A stretch of 64,000 nucleotides of DNA from Roseisolibacter agri. Its GTDB lineage: Bacteria; Gemmatimonadota; Gemmatimonadetes; Gemmatimonadales; Gemmatimonadaceae. The DNA is taken from NCBI RefSeq assembly GCF_030159095.1, contig NZ_BRXS01000003.1, positions 310,001 to 374,000 of the forward strand. The letters are read 5' to 3'. The stretch's first letter is position 1. The number at the start of each line of letters is the position of its first letter. A model generated the notes under the pieces. It did not search any database and was not told where the DNA came from. It worked only from the letters and a program-made list of their open reading frames with translations. The position numbers and the translations under genes are program-made. Positions 21,219 to 28,840 of the stretch are shown in pieces.

Positions 21219-21287
21219 CGCACGTCGCGGCGGCATGGGCATCGCAGTGCTGGCGTCGCGTCATTCGCGACCCTCGCACTCCCACCG

Positions 21288-22412
21288 ATGCCCGAGCGCC
21301 CGACCTTCCGCGCGTGCCTGCTGGCCGCGCTCCTCGCCGCATGCGCGACCGCCTGCACGCGCGGCGACGCCCCGCCGCGCGCCGACAGCGCGGCCGCGCC
21401 ACGCGCGTCCACCGGCGCGTCCACCGGCGCATCCACCGGCGCATCCACCGAGCTCGCGTACGTCACGAACGAGGGCTCGGGGGAGATCAGCGTGATCGAC
21501 GTCGCGACCGACAGCGTCGTGGCGACGATCGCCGTCGGCACGCGGCCGCGCGGCGTGCGCGTGACGCCCGACGGGCGGCTGGTCTACGTCGCGCTCTCGG
21601 GCTCCCCGCGCTGCCCGCCGACGATGCCGGACGAGGAGTGCGAGAAGCTCGCGGCCGACAAGAGCAAGGACGGCATCGCGGAGATCGACGCCGCGACGCG
21701 CCGCATCCTGCGCGTGCTGCCGGGCGGCTCCGATCCGGAGACGTTCGACCTCACGCCCGACGGCACGCGGCTGTTCGTCTCGAACGAGGACGTCGGGCTG
21801 GCGAGCATCGTGGACGTGCGGAGCGGCCAGGTCGCGCAGTCGGTGAAGGTCGGCACGGAGCCCGAGGGCGTGCGGCTCGCGCCCGACGCGCGCACCTTCC
21901 ACGTCACCTCCGAGAGCGACCACGCGGTGACGGCCATCGACGCGTCCACGGGCGCGGTCCGCGGCCGGGTGTCGGTGGGCCGCCGTCCGCGCGACATCGC
22001 GTTCCGCCCGGACGGCCAGTACTACGTGTCGAACGAGATGGGGGGCACGGTGTCGCTCGTCGACGCGGCGGCGCACCGCGTGGCGGCGACGATCACGCTG
22101 CCCGAGGGCGCGCGGCCGATGGGCCTCGCCGTCACGCCCGACGGCGCGCACCTGTTCGTGTCGACGGGCCGCGGCGGCACTGTCGTCGCCGTCGACACGC
22201 GCACCAACGCGATCGTGGGCACCGTCGAGGTCGGCACGCGTCCGTGGGGCATCGCGCTCACGCGCGACGCGCGCAAGCTGTACGCCGCCAACGGCCCGTC
22301 GCACGACGTCAGCGTGGTGGACGTCGCAGATCCCGCCGCGATGCGCGTCGTGAAGACGCTGCCGGTGGGGCAGCTGGCGTGGGGGGTGGCGGTGGGGCGG
22401 GCGCCCGACTGA
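21288..22412 (+). CDS. YVTN beta-propeller lipoprotein, possibly linked to PQQ metabolism
   Basis: A 374-residue propeller protein. The signal peptide MPERPTFRACLLAALLAAC leads to a Cys in CATACTRG, so it is probably lipid-anchored. Seven or more 40-residue repeats each contain a VID- or VD-type strand plus G(T/R)RPRG: ELAYVTNEGSGEISVIDVA, VGTRPRGVRVTPDGRLVYVA, and so on, which is the YVTN/NHL/40-residue repeat family. Such proteins sit beside PQQ-dependent alcohol dehydrogenases in other genomes, as here, although their role is unclear. After the signal lie four 12-bp tandem units (21403-21450) coding for a TGAS linker. Confidence 0.85.
   Translation: MPERPTFRACLLAALLAACATACTRGDAPPRADSAAAPRASTGASTGASTGASTELAYVTNEGSGEISVIDVATDSVVATIAVGTRPRGVRVTPDGRLVYVALSGSPRCPPTMPDEECEKLAADKSKDGIAEIDAATRRILRVLPGGSDPETFDLTPDGTRLFVSNEDVGLASIVDVRSGQVAQSVKVGTEPEGVRLAPDARTFHVTSESDHAVTAIDASTGAVRGRVSVGRRPRDIAFRPDGQYYVSNEMGGTVSLVDAAAHRVAATITLPEGARPMGLAVTPDGAHLFVSTGRGGTVVAVDTRTNAIVGTVEVGTRPWGIALTRDARKLYAANGPSHDVSVVDVADPAAMRVVKTLPVGQLAWGVAVGRAPD
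21403..21450 (+). repeat. 12-bp tandem repeat, four units, within coding sequence
   Basis: Four back-to-back copies of GCGC(G/A)TCCACCG, in frame inside the propeller lipoprotein gene. The unit codes for Ala-Ser-Thr-Gly and forms the flexible tether between the lipidated Cys and the first blade. Two units carry G and two carry A at the fifth base. Copy number could vary between strains without shifting frame. Confidence 0.85.
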
Positions 22413-22415
22413 AGA

Positions 22416-22620
22416 CTGCGGGCTGCGGGCTGCGGATCCTCTTGCTCCGTGCCCTCGGCGTCCCACGTCGCACCGTGCGTGCACGAACTACGCGTTGGGA
22501 TGCGGATGCTTCGGATGGGAACGGATCCTTCGGATCGCTCCGCGCTGGCGTATGGGGCGTCGCCGCCATGCGGAGCGATCCGGCGCATCGGTCTTCAGAT
22601 CCGGAGGATCCGCATCCCCA
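22416..22620. repeat. Family A palindromic repeat, copy 3
   Basis: The core lies at about 22496-22620, opening GGATGCGGATGCTTCGGATG and closing GATCCGGAGGATCCGCATCC. The left outer arm CTGCGGGCTGCGGGCTGCGG (22416-22435) is present, as in copy 1, and directly follows the stop of the propeller gene. The matching right arm is missing, so this copy looks decayed. The rest of the gap up to the small gene at 22849 holds nothing recognisable. Confidence 0.75.
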
Positions 22621-22848
22621 GTTCGCCGACCCCCACACGGCGCGCCGGCCCCTGAACGGCGGACGGCTGTGACAGGATCGGTCGGATGACGGGCTCGACC
22701 GGCGCCGATCCGGCCCGGGCGGCGTGATGGCCGCCCGAAACCGCGGAATCGTGCCCCGGCGGACTCGCGCGGCACGCCTCACGCATCGGGCGGCGGCGGG
22801 CGCGCGACGCAGCGCTGCCCCATCATCGCGATGCCCTGGGAGGACATC

Positions 22849-23028
22849 ATGCACGATGCCTCATCCGCCGAGGAGTACAGTCCCGGACCGAGTCGGGAGG
22901 CGACGCGCGACGCGCTCTTCTTCCGGCTGGCGTACGCCGCGCGCTGTCAGGACGTGGCGGTGTGCCGGCGGCTCCACCAGACCGACGAGTTCGAGCTGCC
23001 GCGCCGACCGGTCCCGCGCGCCGACTGA
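22849..23028 (+). CDS. Small hypothetical protein, 59 aa
   Basis: A short gene supported by a strong ribosome site: GGGAGGA about six bases before the ATG of MHDASSAEEYSPGPSRE. The rest contains REATRDALFFRLAYAARCQD and CRRLHQTDEFELPRRP, with two cysteines. It ends 21 bases before a very stable 14-bp hairpin that can act as its terminator. No family is recognised. The combination of a good ribosome site and a terminator makes it more credible than most frames of this length. Confidence 0.6.
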   Translation: MHDASSAEEYSPGPSREATRDALFFRLAYAARCQDVAVCRRLHQTDEFELPRRPVPRAD

Positions 23029-23049
23029 GCGACCGCACCAGCGCACGAC

Positions 23050-23090
23050 ACGACGACGAGGCCACCCGGCACCGGGGGCCTCGTCGTCGT
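23050..23090. terminator. Bidirectional hairpin terminator
   Basis: A perfect 14-bp stem, ACGACGACGAGGCC against GGCCTCGTCGTCGT, encloses a 13-base GC-rich loop that can itself pair (CCCGG-CAC-CGGG). It is followed by CGTTT on the + strand. It lies between the convergent small gene ending at 23028 and the TonB-family gene ending at 23095, so it can serve both. Confidence 0.85.
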
Positions 23091-23094
23091 CGTT

Positions 23095-23748
23095 TCAGGG
23101 GCGCGGGACCACCGGCGCCGCCGTCAGTCGGAACTCGAAGGGCTGCTGCACAAGCTGCCGCACCTTCCGCCCGCCGACCTCCGCGGGCTGGAAGCGCATG
23201 AGCAGCACGGCGTCGCGTACCGCGCCGACGAACTCGAGGTTCGTGTAGCGCAGCACGCGGAACGACGTCGGCTCGGGGCGGCCGGTGGTGTCGACCACGA
23301 ACTGCGCCAGCACCTCGCCCTCGATGTTGCTGGCGCGCATGGTGGGCGGGTACTGCGGCCCCACCGTGCCGCGCAGCGGCCGCACCGGCTTCTCCACCTG
23401 GAACTCGAAGAGCGCGCGCTGCTGGGGCACCTCCACCAGGAACTCGCGCTGCAGCACCGCGTCCATCGCCAGGTCGAACGAGTCGCTCACCACGTGCACG
23501 TCCTCGCGCACGCGCAGCGTCAGCTGGTAGCGGCCCGCTCCGGGGAGCAGCAGCGAGAAGACGCCGTCGGCCCCCGTCTTCATCGCGACCACGCTGTCGC
23601 GCGCCAGCTCCGCGCGCACGTCGACGCCGGCCAGCGGCGCGCGCGTCCGCGCCTCGACCACGCGCCCCATCACCACCTGGGCGGCGGCCACGCCCGGGCA
23701 GAGCGCGGCGAGGAGGAGGAGCGGCGGGAGGGCGGGGATCCGGGGCAT
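23095..23748 (-). CDS. Secreted protein with regulatory-like domain and TonB C-terminal domain
   Basis: A 217-residue exported protein. The signal peptide is MPRIPALPPLLLLAALCPGVAAAQ. Residues about 25-105 look like a carboxypeptidase-regulatory/CNA-B beta sandwich (VVMGRVVEARTRAPLAGV, GADGVFSLLLPGAGRYQLTL). The C-terminal 90 residues are a TonB C-terminal fold: PQYPPTMRASNIEGEVLAQF, VDTTGRPEPTSFRVLR, and the closing MRFQPAEVGGRKVRQLVQQPFEF split across strands. It lacks an N-terminal membrane anchor, so it is not a true energy transducer; such standalone proteins are common in Gemmatimonadota-like genomes. Its role is unknown. Confidence 0.82.
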   Translation of the reverse strand: MPRIPALPPLLLLAALCPGVAAAQVVMGRVVEARTRAPLAGVDVRAELARDSVVAMKTGADGVFSLLLPGAGRYQLTLRVREDVHVVSDSFDLAMDAVLQREFLVEVPQQRALFEFQVEKPVRPLRGTVGPQYPPTMRASNIEGEVLAQFVVDTTGRPEPTSFRVLRYTNLEFVGAVRDAVLLMRFQPAEVGGRKVRQLVQQPFEFRLTAAPVVPRP

Positions 23749-23889
23749 CGGCGCAAGGGAGGCGGGTGGCCGACAAGGTGAGCCGTCGCGGCCCGGGCCG
23801 CCAGCGTAGCGTCGCGTCACGCTGCGCAGGGATGGCGCGCCCGGCCGTTCGATCGCACTCTCCGCGCACCCACCCGTGGAGAGGAGGCC

Positions 23890-24693
23890 ATGAGCCGAGC
23901 GGACTGGCTCCGCGCGATGCCGATGATCGTCCAGGCGCTCGTCGGGCTCGGCGTGGGCGTGTGGACCACGTGGGCCGGGCTGCGCGGCATCCGCCGCCGC
24001 CCCGAGCACCCCATCGACGGCGTCGCGTGGGAGGAGCGCCCGCTCCCCATCCGGCAGCAGGACGCGATGGTCGGCGCCTTCATCGGGCTGCACGGCGCGG
24101 GACACGGCGCGCTGGCCGTCCTCGCGCTCGTGGACGCGATGCGCGGCCCCGATCCGTCGTCGGTGCCGCCCGGCGTGTCCCCCACCGTCGTCTTCTGGGT
24201 GGGCATGCTCGGCCTCCTCGTCGCGTGGGTGCTGGCCGGCGTCACGCTCGGCTTCCCGCTCGTCTATCGGCGCACCGCGCTCGTGCCGGTGCGCTTCGGG
24301 CCGTACGGCTTCCAGCACGGCGCGCGCGTCGTGGGATGGGAGGGGTTCAGCCACTTCGCGGTCGACCTGCCGGGTCGCGTGATCCGCGCGTACGGCGCGC
24401 GCATGCCGGACGTCGCGAAGGGCGTCTGGCATCCGCCCACGGAGGCGCTGTGTGCGCAGGCGGCGGCGGTCCTCGACGGCGTGCTCCCGCGCGCGCACAC
24501 GCCGCGGCCGGGCGCGCCCGCGGCGCCGCATCGCTGGGCGCCGGTAGCGTGGCTGCTGGCGGGGATGGCGCCACTGCTGCTGGGCGGCGTGCTGCTCGCG
24601 GGCCACTGGTGGAGCGGCGCCTACTTCGCGGCGGCGGCGGTCGCGACGATGCAGCTGGGGAACTCGGTGCTGCACCACTTCGGGCTGGATTGA
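23890..24693 (+). CDS. Four- to five-helix membrane protein of unknown function
   Basis: A 267-residue integral membrane protein. Hydrophobic segments lie at about residues 10-30 (MIVQALVGLGVGVWTTWAG), 55-75, 95-120 (VVFWVGMLGLLVAWVLAGVT) and 215-250. The loop between helices three and four is about 90 residues, includes RFGPYGFQHGARVVGWEGF, and resembles a small PH-like or DUF5673-type fold: a surface read-out domain in a membrane protein. The ATG follows GGAGAGGAGGCC, a strong ribosome site. It stands alone, and the family is unrecognised. Confidence 0.7.
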   Translation: MSRADWLRAMPMIVQALVGLGVGVWTTWAGLRGIRRRPEHPIDGVAWEERPLPIRQQDAMVGAFIGLHGAGHGALAVLALVDAMRGPDPSSVPPGVSPTVVFWVGMLGLLVAWVLAGVTLGFPLVYRRTALVPVRFGPYGFQHGARVVGWEGFSHFAVDLPGRVIRAYGARMPDVAKGVWHPPTEALCAQAAAVLDGVLPRAHTPRPGAPAAPHRWAPVAWLLAGMAPLLLGGVLLAGHWWSGAYFAAAAVATMQLGNSVLHHFGLD

Positions 24694-24862
24694 CGCGGAG
24701 GACAGGTCCGTGAGGGAATCCGAGGCCGGCGCTCCGCCCCGAAGCTCCGCTGACGGCGTACGGCCCCGTCACCGAGACGAGTAGACGATTCGCGGCGGAA
24801 CCGTTCGTCGGGCCATGCACGCTGAGACTGCAACGGCGGTGCGTCTCGACTCGCGCCGCTCT

Positions 24863-25681
24863 TCACGTGCCCGAAGGATTCACCTTGTCGATCTCATGCC
24901 AGAACAGTTGGGGGCTCGTGGGGTTCTCCGTCTCCTCCGCGCTCATCAGCGAGTCGGGGACATCATTGTGCGACAGGCCCAGCGCGTGGCCGACCTCGTG
25001 CGCCAGCACGTAGACGCTCGATCCATCCGCCAGAAACACCAGCGCGGTCGGCTCGTTCGTGACCCCCAGCTGCCGCCCTGCGAGCCTCCAGCTGAAGATC
25101 ACGCGGACGTTGTTGGCGATCAGCAGCAGTTCGTCCGTCGGAAGGAAATGAAGGATGCGGTCTCGCCGCTCCTTCGTCACGTCGAGCGGGATTCCCAGGT
25201 CATCGCTCACCGTGAGCGTACGCGGAGCGAACTTGGGAGCCAGCTGCACGTTCGCCTGCTGGAGATACAGCTTCCCGACCGCTCCCATCATGCGCTGCGC
25301 ATCCGGGATGGAGCGCACGGTCGAATGCTGGCGATCCTGCAGGAGCAGGATCGAATATGTTCGCACTCGCCGCTCCTTCACGCTCACCGTGAGGTGCGCG
25401 AGCGCATGACCGCGGCGGCTCTCGACGACGACCTGTGTGCGCCCCACCGAATGGCCAACCAGCGGGAACTGATAGTGCTCATCGCCCCAGAGGCTGATGC
25501 GCTCCTGGCATGCCACTGACACGATTTGGTCGTGGAGACTTCGGACGAAGCAGTCCTGATGTGGCGTTCGGATTCCGACGAGACGCGCTTCCTTGACGGG
25601 CACCATCTGGTATGGACCGGACTTCGAGTCGTGCCCGTCGAAGCCGTGGAATGCCATCGGTGTGAAGAACACGGCGGCCAT
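24863..25681 (-). CDS. Metzincin-like zinc protease of foreign base composition
   Basis: A 272-residue protein with the extended zinc motif HEVGHALGLSHN and a downstream Met in SLMSAEET, the Met-turn of metzincins. The N-terminal 110 residues are beta-rich (ERISLWGDEHYQFPLVGHS, RTQVVVESRRGHALAHLTV) and may be an Ig-like domain. No signal peptide is visible, so export, if any, would need another route. The start is an ATG preceded at ideal distance by GGAGGAG; the frame runs further upstream but not in a protein-like way. Third positions are less G/C-rich than in flanking genes, suggesting recent transfer. The substrate is unknown. Confidence 0.78.
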   Translation of the reverse strand: MAAVFFTPMAFHGFDGHDSKSGPYQMVPVKEARLVGIRTPHQDCFVRSLHDQIVSVACQERISLWGDEHYQFPLVGHSVGRTQVVVESRRGHALAHLTVSVKERRVRTYSILLLQDRQHSTVRSIPDAQRMMGAVGKLYLQQANVQLAPKFAPRTLTVSDDLGIPLDVTKERRDRILHFLPTDELLLIANNVRVIFSWRLAGRQLGVTNEPTALVFLADGSSVYVLAHEVGHALGLSHNDVPDSLMSAEETENPTSPQLFWHEIDKVNPSGT

Positions 25682-26239
25682 ACCGTAGCTCCTCCGTTGA
25701 ACTGACGGTGGCCCAGGGCAGTCGACTTCCACGGTCGCCGCCGGGCGACGCATCCACTCTTGTCCTGCAGTCGTGATCGCACAAGGCCGCGCGACCGGGA
25801 GTGTGCGCACTCGAAGGTCGGCGGCATGCAGAGCGGTCCATGTCATTCGCTGCCGCGGCACGCGACTGCGGGGGGTCTCGGGCGGATTTTGCCCGTCGCC
25901 CTCGCCCTCGCGATGCGGTGCTGGCGCCAAGCGGGAACGGCCTCCACTATGGGGCGCCCGCCACGCGCCCCCGAGCCGCTCCGACGCCGGGGCTGGGTGC
26001 CAGTGGGCCCCGCCGTTTCGCCACTGCGCCGACGGGCTACCCCTCGCGCGACTGCGCCACGTGATCCTCGCGAAGCACGCCGAGTGCGAGAGCCGTCGCG
26101 TGGTGCGCGAGATCCTGGCCAAACGCGCGCGCACACCCTGAAGGCAGCGCTCCGCTAGATCGCACGACGGCACGGAAGACCACCCCGGTTCGGAGGCGAC
26201 GCCGCCTTCGTCGGGCGGTTTGACCCGCAGCTTGGTCGC
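25682..26239. other. 558-bp gap without a recognisable gene
   Basis: Between the divergent protease and acyltransferase genes. Open frames occur in all six frames, as expected for G+C-rich DNA, but none has a ribosome site or a protein-like sequence. The segment must hold the promoters of both genes; no clear -35/-10 pair stands out. A stretch near 25857 (GGCACGCGACTGCGGGG) resembles one near 31186 on the island edge, but the likeness is too short to call a repeat. Confidence 0.5.
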
Positions 26240-27442
26240 ATGCCACGGATGGCGTCGTCCGTTGCACCTTCACTCTCGCACGTCCCTTCGCGCTCGGCGC
26301 CCCGGATCCCGGCGCTCGACGGCCTGCGTGGCGTGGCAATCCTCCTGGTGCTCGCCAATCACACGATTGCTCAGCTCGGGGATACGCTGCTCGGAGCTCG
26401 CCTCATCGCGGTCACCCGAGTGGGATGGCTGGGCGTCGACCTCTTCTTCGTGCTCAGCGGGTTCCTCATCACGGGGATCCTGCTCGACGGGCGCGGCGCG
26501 CCGGGCGCGCTGCGGCGGTTCTACGCGCGCCGCGCGCGCCGCATCTGGCCGCTCTACCTGCTCGTGCTCGCGATCCTCACGAGCATCGCGTTGTGGACGA
26601 CGTGGGCCGCCGACGTGGAGCGCGCCGCGTTCCGCGACGCCGCGCCGTGGCTCTGGACGCATACGGTGAACTGGTATCACGCCCGGCCGTTCCCGACCTA
26701 CCACAATCCGCTCGGCATCGCGGGCTACTGGTCGCTGGCCGTCGAGGAGCAGTTCTACCTCGCGTGGCCGCTCCTGCTCCTCGCAGTGCGGCGCGCGTGG
26801 GTGGGAGGGCTCTGCCTCGCGATCGCGGCTGCGAGTCTCGCGCTGCGCAGTGGATTGCTGGTGAGCGGCATGTCGGCCGGCGCCACCTACATGATGACCG
26901 TGACGCGACTCGACGGCCTCGCACTGGGCGGATGGTTGGCGGTGTGCGCGCGCGACGCCGCCCGGTGGGCGGCACTGCGGTCGCTCGCGAGGCCACTCAT
27001 CGTCTCTCCGATGCGCGGTGCGCTGGCCTTCCTCGCCCTCGCGGCCATCGCGTGGGCGCTGGATCCCAGCATGCGCGCGGGCGCGGCTCCCGTGCAGCTC
27101 ATCGTGATTCCTGCCGGCAACCTGGTGGCCGGGTGGGCGCTGGTGGCCGCGGCGACGGCCCCGGCGGGCTCGCCGCTCGCGCGAAGGCTCACCTGGGCGC
27201 CGCTGCGCTGGGCAGGCACCGTGAGCTACGGGCTGTACCTGCTCCACGGGCCGGTCCTCTACTTCGTCGACGAGGTCGCGACGCGCGTGGTGCTCGACAT
27301 GCCGCGGCTGGTGCAGTTCCTCGCCGCCCTCGGGCTCACCGCCGTGCTCGCGGCTGCGTCCTGGCGATGGTGGGAAGGGCCCTGGCTGCGCGATCCGTCG
27401 GTGGAGCGCGGCCGCGCGCAGCCGCAGATCGTCGCGCCGTGA
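26240..27442 (+). CDS. OafA/YrhL-type membrane acyltransferase
   Basis: A 400-residue Acyl_transf_3 family protein with about ten membrane helices. The family transfers acetyl or other acyl groups to cell-surface polysaccharide or peptidoglycan. Diagnostic motifs: RIPALDGLRGVAILLVLANH near the N-terminus (catalytic His), VDLFFVLSGFLITGILL, RRFYARRARRIWPLYLL with the R-R/K-R-x(9) pattern, and WSLAVEEQFYLAWPLLLL. It is followed after seven bases by an SGNH hydrolase-like gene. In many OafA proteins an SGNH domain is fused to the C-terminus, so here the same two activities appear as separate neighbours, probably acting on one surface polymer. Confidence 0.92.
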   Translation: MPRMASSVAPSLSHVPSRSAPRIPALDGLRGVAILLVLANHTIAQLGDTLLGARLIAVTRVGWLGVDLFFVLSGFLITGILLDGRGAPGALRRFYARRARRIWPLYLLVLAILTSIALWTTWAADVERAAFRDAAPWLWTHTVNWYHARPFPTYHNPLGIAGYWSLAVEEQFYLAWPLLLLAVRRAWVGGLCLAIAAASLALRSGLLVSGMSAGATYMMTVTRLDGLALGGWLAVCARDAARWAALRSLARPLIVSPMRGALAFLALAAIAWALDPSMRAGAAPVQLIVIPAGNLVAGWALVAAATAPAGSPLARRLTWAPLRWAGTVSYGLYLLHGPVLYFVDEVATRVVLDMPRLVQFLAALGLTAVLAAASWRWWEGPWLRDPSVERGRAQPQIVAP

Positions 27443-27449
27443 CCCCGCC

Positions 27450-28244
27450 ATGAAGCGCTCGTTGTGGCCCGCACCGCGGCGTGTCGGGATCGCCCTGCTG
27501 CTCGCTGCCCTCGCGTTCTCCATCATGGCGAACGTGAAGCTCTGGCGGCTCGTGAATGGCCTCGAGCGCGCCGCCGCGCGCCAGGCGCTGGACCCGATCG
27601 GCCTCGAGGTCTTCGCGTCCGATCGAGCGGCGGCGACGCGTCCCGCGGGACGCCGCCTCGTCATGTTCGGCGACTCGCGCGTGGTCACGTGGCCCGTCCT
27701 GGTCGTACCCGGGCTCGAGTACGTCAACCGCGGCATCGGCGGCCAGAGCACCGCGCAGCTGGTGCTCCGCTACCCGGTGGACGTCGCGCCCCTGCAGCCA
27801 TCCGTGGTGCTTGTCCAGGCGGGCGTGAACGATCTCACGAAGCTGGCGCAGTTCCCTGAGGAGCGTGCGAGCATACTGCGCCAGTGCAAGGCGAACCTTG
27901 CCAGACTCGTGACGCTCGCGCGGGCAGACAGCTCCAGGGTGCTCCTGACGACCATCTTCCCGCGCTCGAGCGCGGCGCGTGGCGGCCGCGCGGCCCCGGT
28001 GGACGCGGCGATCGCCGAGGTGAACGCGTACATCCGCACGTTGGCGGGGCCGGGCGTGCGCGTGCTTGACGTCGTGCCGTTGCTCGTGGGTCCGGATGGC
28101 GGGGTCCGTCCCGAGTTCGCGGACGACAGCGTGCACCTGAACGCGGCAGGGTATGAGGCGATCTCGCGATCGGTGCTGCAGGAGCTTGAGCTCCTGAAGG
28201 CAGACCTGGCCGCCGCACCCACCGGCACTCCGGAGGTGCCATGA
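27450..28244 (+). CDS. SGNH/GDSL-type hydrolase with N-terminal membrane anchor
   Basis: A 264-residue protein. One membrane anchor lies at residues 11-30 (VGIALLLAALAFSIMANVK). Block I is MFGDSRVVTW, with the nucleophile Ser in GDS. Block II Gly is in NRGIGGQST. Block III is QAGVNDL, with its Asn. The C-terminal catalytic pair is Asp/His in DDSVHLNAAGY. All four SGNH residues are present, so it should be an active esterase or deacetylase facing the periplasm. It probably works with the acyltransferase encoded seven bases upstream, placing and removing acyl groups on the same glycan. Confidence 0.9.
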   Translation: MKRSLWPAPRRVGIALLLAALAFSIMANVKLWRLVNGLERAAARQALDPIGLEVFASDRAAATRPAGRRLVMFGDSRVVTWPVLVVPGLEYVNRGIGGQSTAQLVLRYPVDVAPLQPSVVLVQAGVNDLTKLAQFPEERASILRQCKANLARLVTLARADSSRVLLTTIFPRSSAARGGRAAPVDAAIAEVNAYIRTLAGPGVRVLDVVPLLVGPDGGVRPEFADDSVHLNAAGYEAISRSVLQELELLKADLAAAPTGTPEVP

Positions 28245-28380
28245 CGCGCACGGTCGGCATGAGCCGCGTGGCGTGGGACGGCCTGCCGGCGGAGCTGAAG
28301 CGCGAGCGGGAGCGCGTCCACGCGCTCGCTCCGCGTCGGCACGGCCCTGGGCGCTGTTTCTCGCCGACGGCCGGCTGCGC

Positions 28381-28685
28381 GACAGGATGCCGTGGAGCGT
28401 GGCGATCGTGCCGACGTCGAAGCTCCCGCCGTCGAGGATCAGCGTCAGCGACGTGATCGCACGGGTGGACTTCCACGCGCCGCCACCGTGAATGCCAACG
28501 CCCACGCCGTTGGCGAGCCCGATGTCGTGGTCGTCGGCGTGCTCCCAGAGCTCGTGTCGCGGTAGCAGAACAGGCGCACATCCACCGCGCCCGCGCGCCC
28601 TGCCGCCGCCGACGCGGAGCCGGGGACCCCGAGGTCGACAGACGCGACAGCGGCGCCGTTCGCCAGCGTGACGGTGTCCTCGGAC
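28381..28685 (-). pseudogene. Frameshifted remnant resembling the C-terminus of a phage tail-type beta protein
   Basis: On the minus strand, one frame reads TVTLANGAAVASVDLGVPGS and shortly afterwards AVDVRLFCYRDTSS; then the coherent sequence continues in another frame with ELWEHADDHDIGLANGV, ITSLTLILDGGSFDVG and TIATLHGIL. The last part matches the usual ending of structural phage proteins (ITSL.L....G.F..G....L.GI). The switch of frame at about 28550-28575 and the absence of a start indicate a decayed gene. The call is by eye; an alternative is a chance likeness. The rest of the gap 28245-28840 holds nothing else I recognise. Confidence 0.4.
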
Positions 28686-28840
28686 GGAGGCCATGCGCGT
28701 GGCGGCGACGGCGCACGCTTGTGACGCTCGGTGACAGGCTCCACGTTTCGCCACCCGACGGCCCGATGCAGGGCTCCCGTCGGCGAGGCTGCGCAGCTCT
28801 CGCGGTCTCGCGTCGCGCGATTCGCCCTCCGAGACTTCTG

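Noticed and set aside
24863-25681. The protease as part of an island with the acyltransferase
   Set aside because: The acyltransferase and its neighbours have normal high G+C; only the protease gene departs, and no repeats flank the block.
25682-26173. N-terminal extension of the zinc protease
   Set aside because: The extension is Arg/Pro-rich without structure, while a perfect ribosome site precedes the inner ATG.
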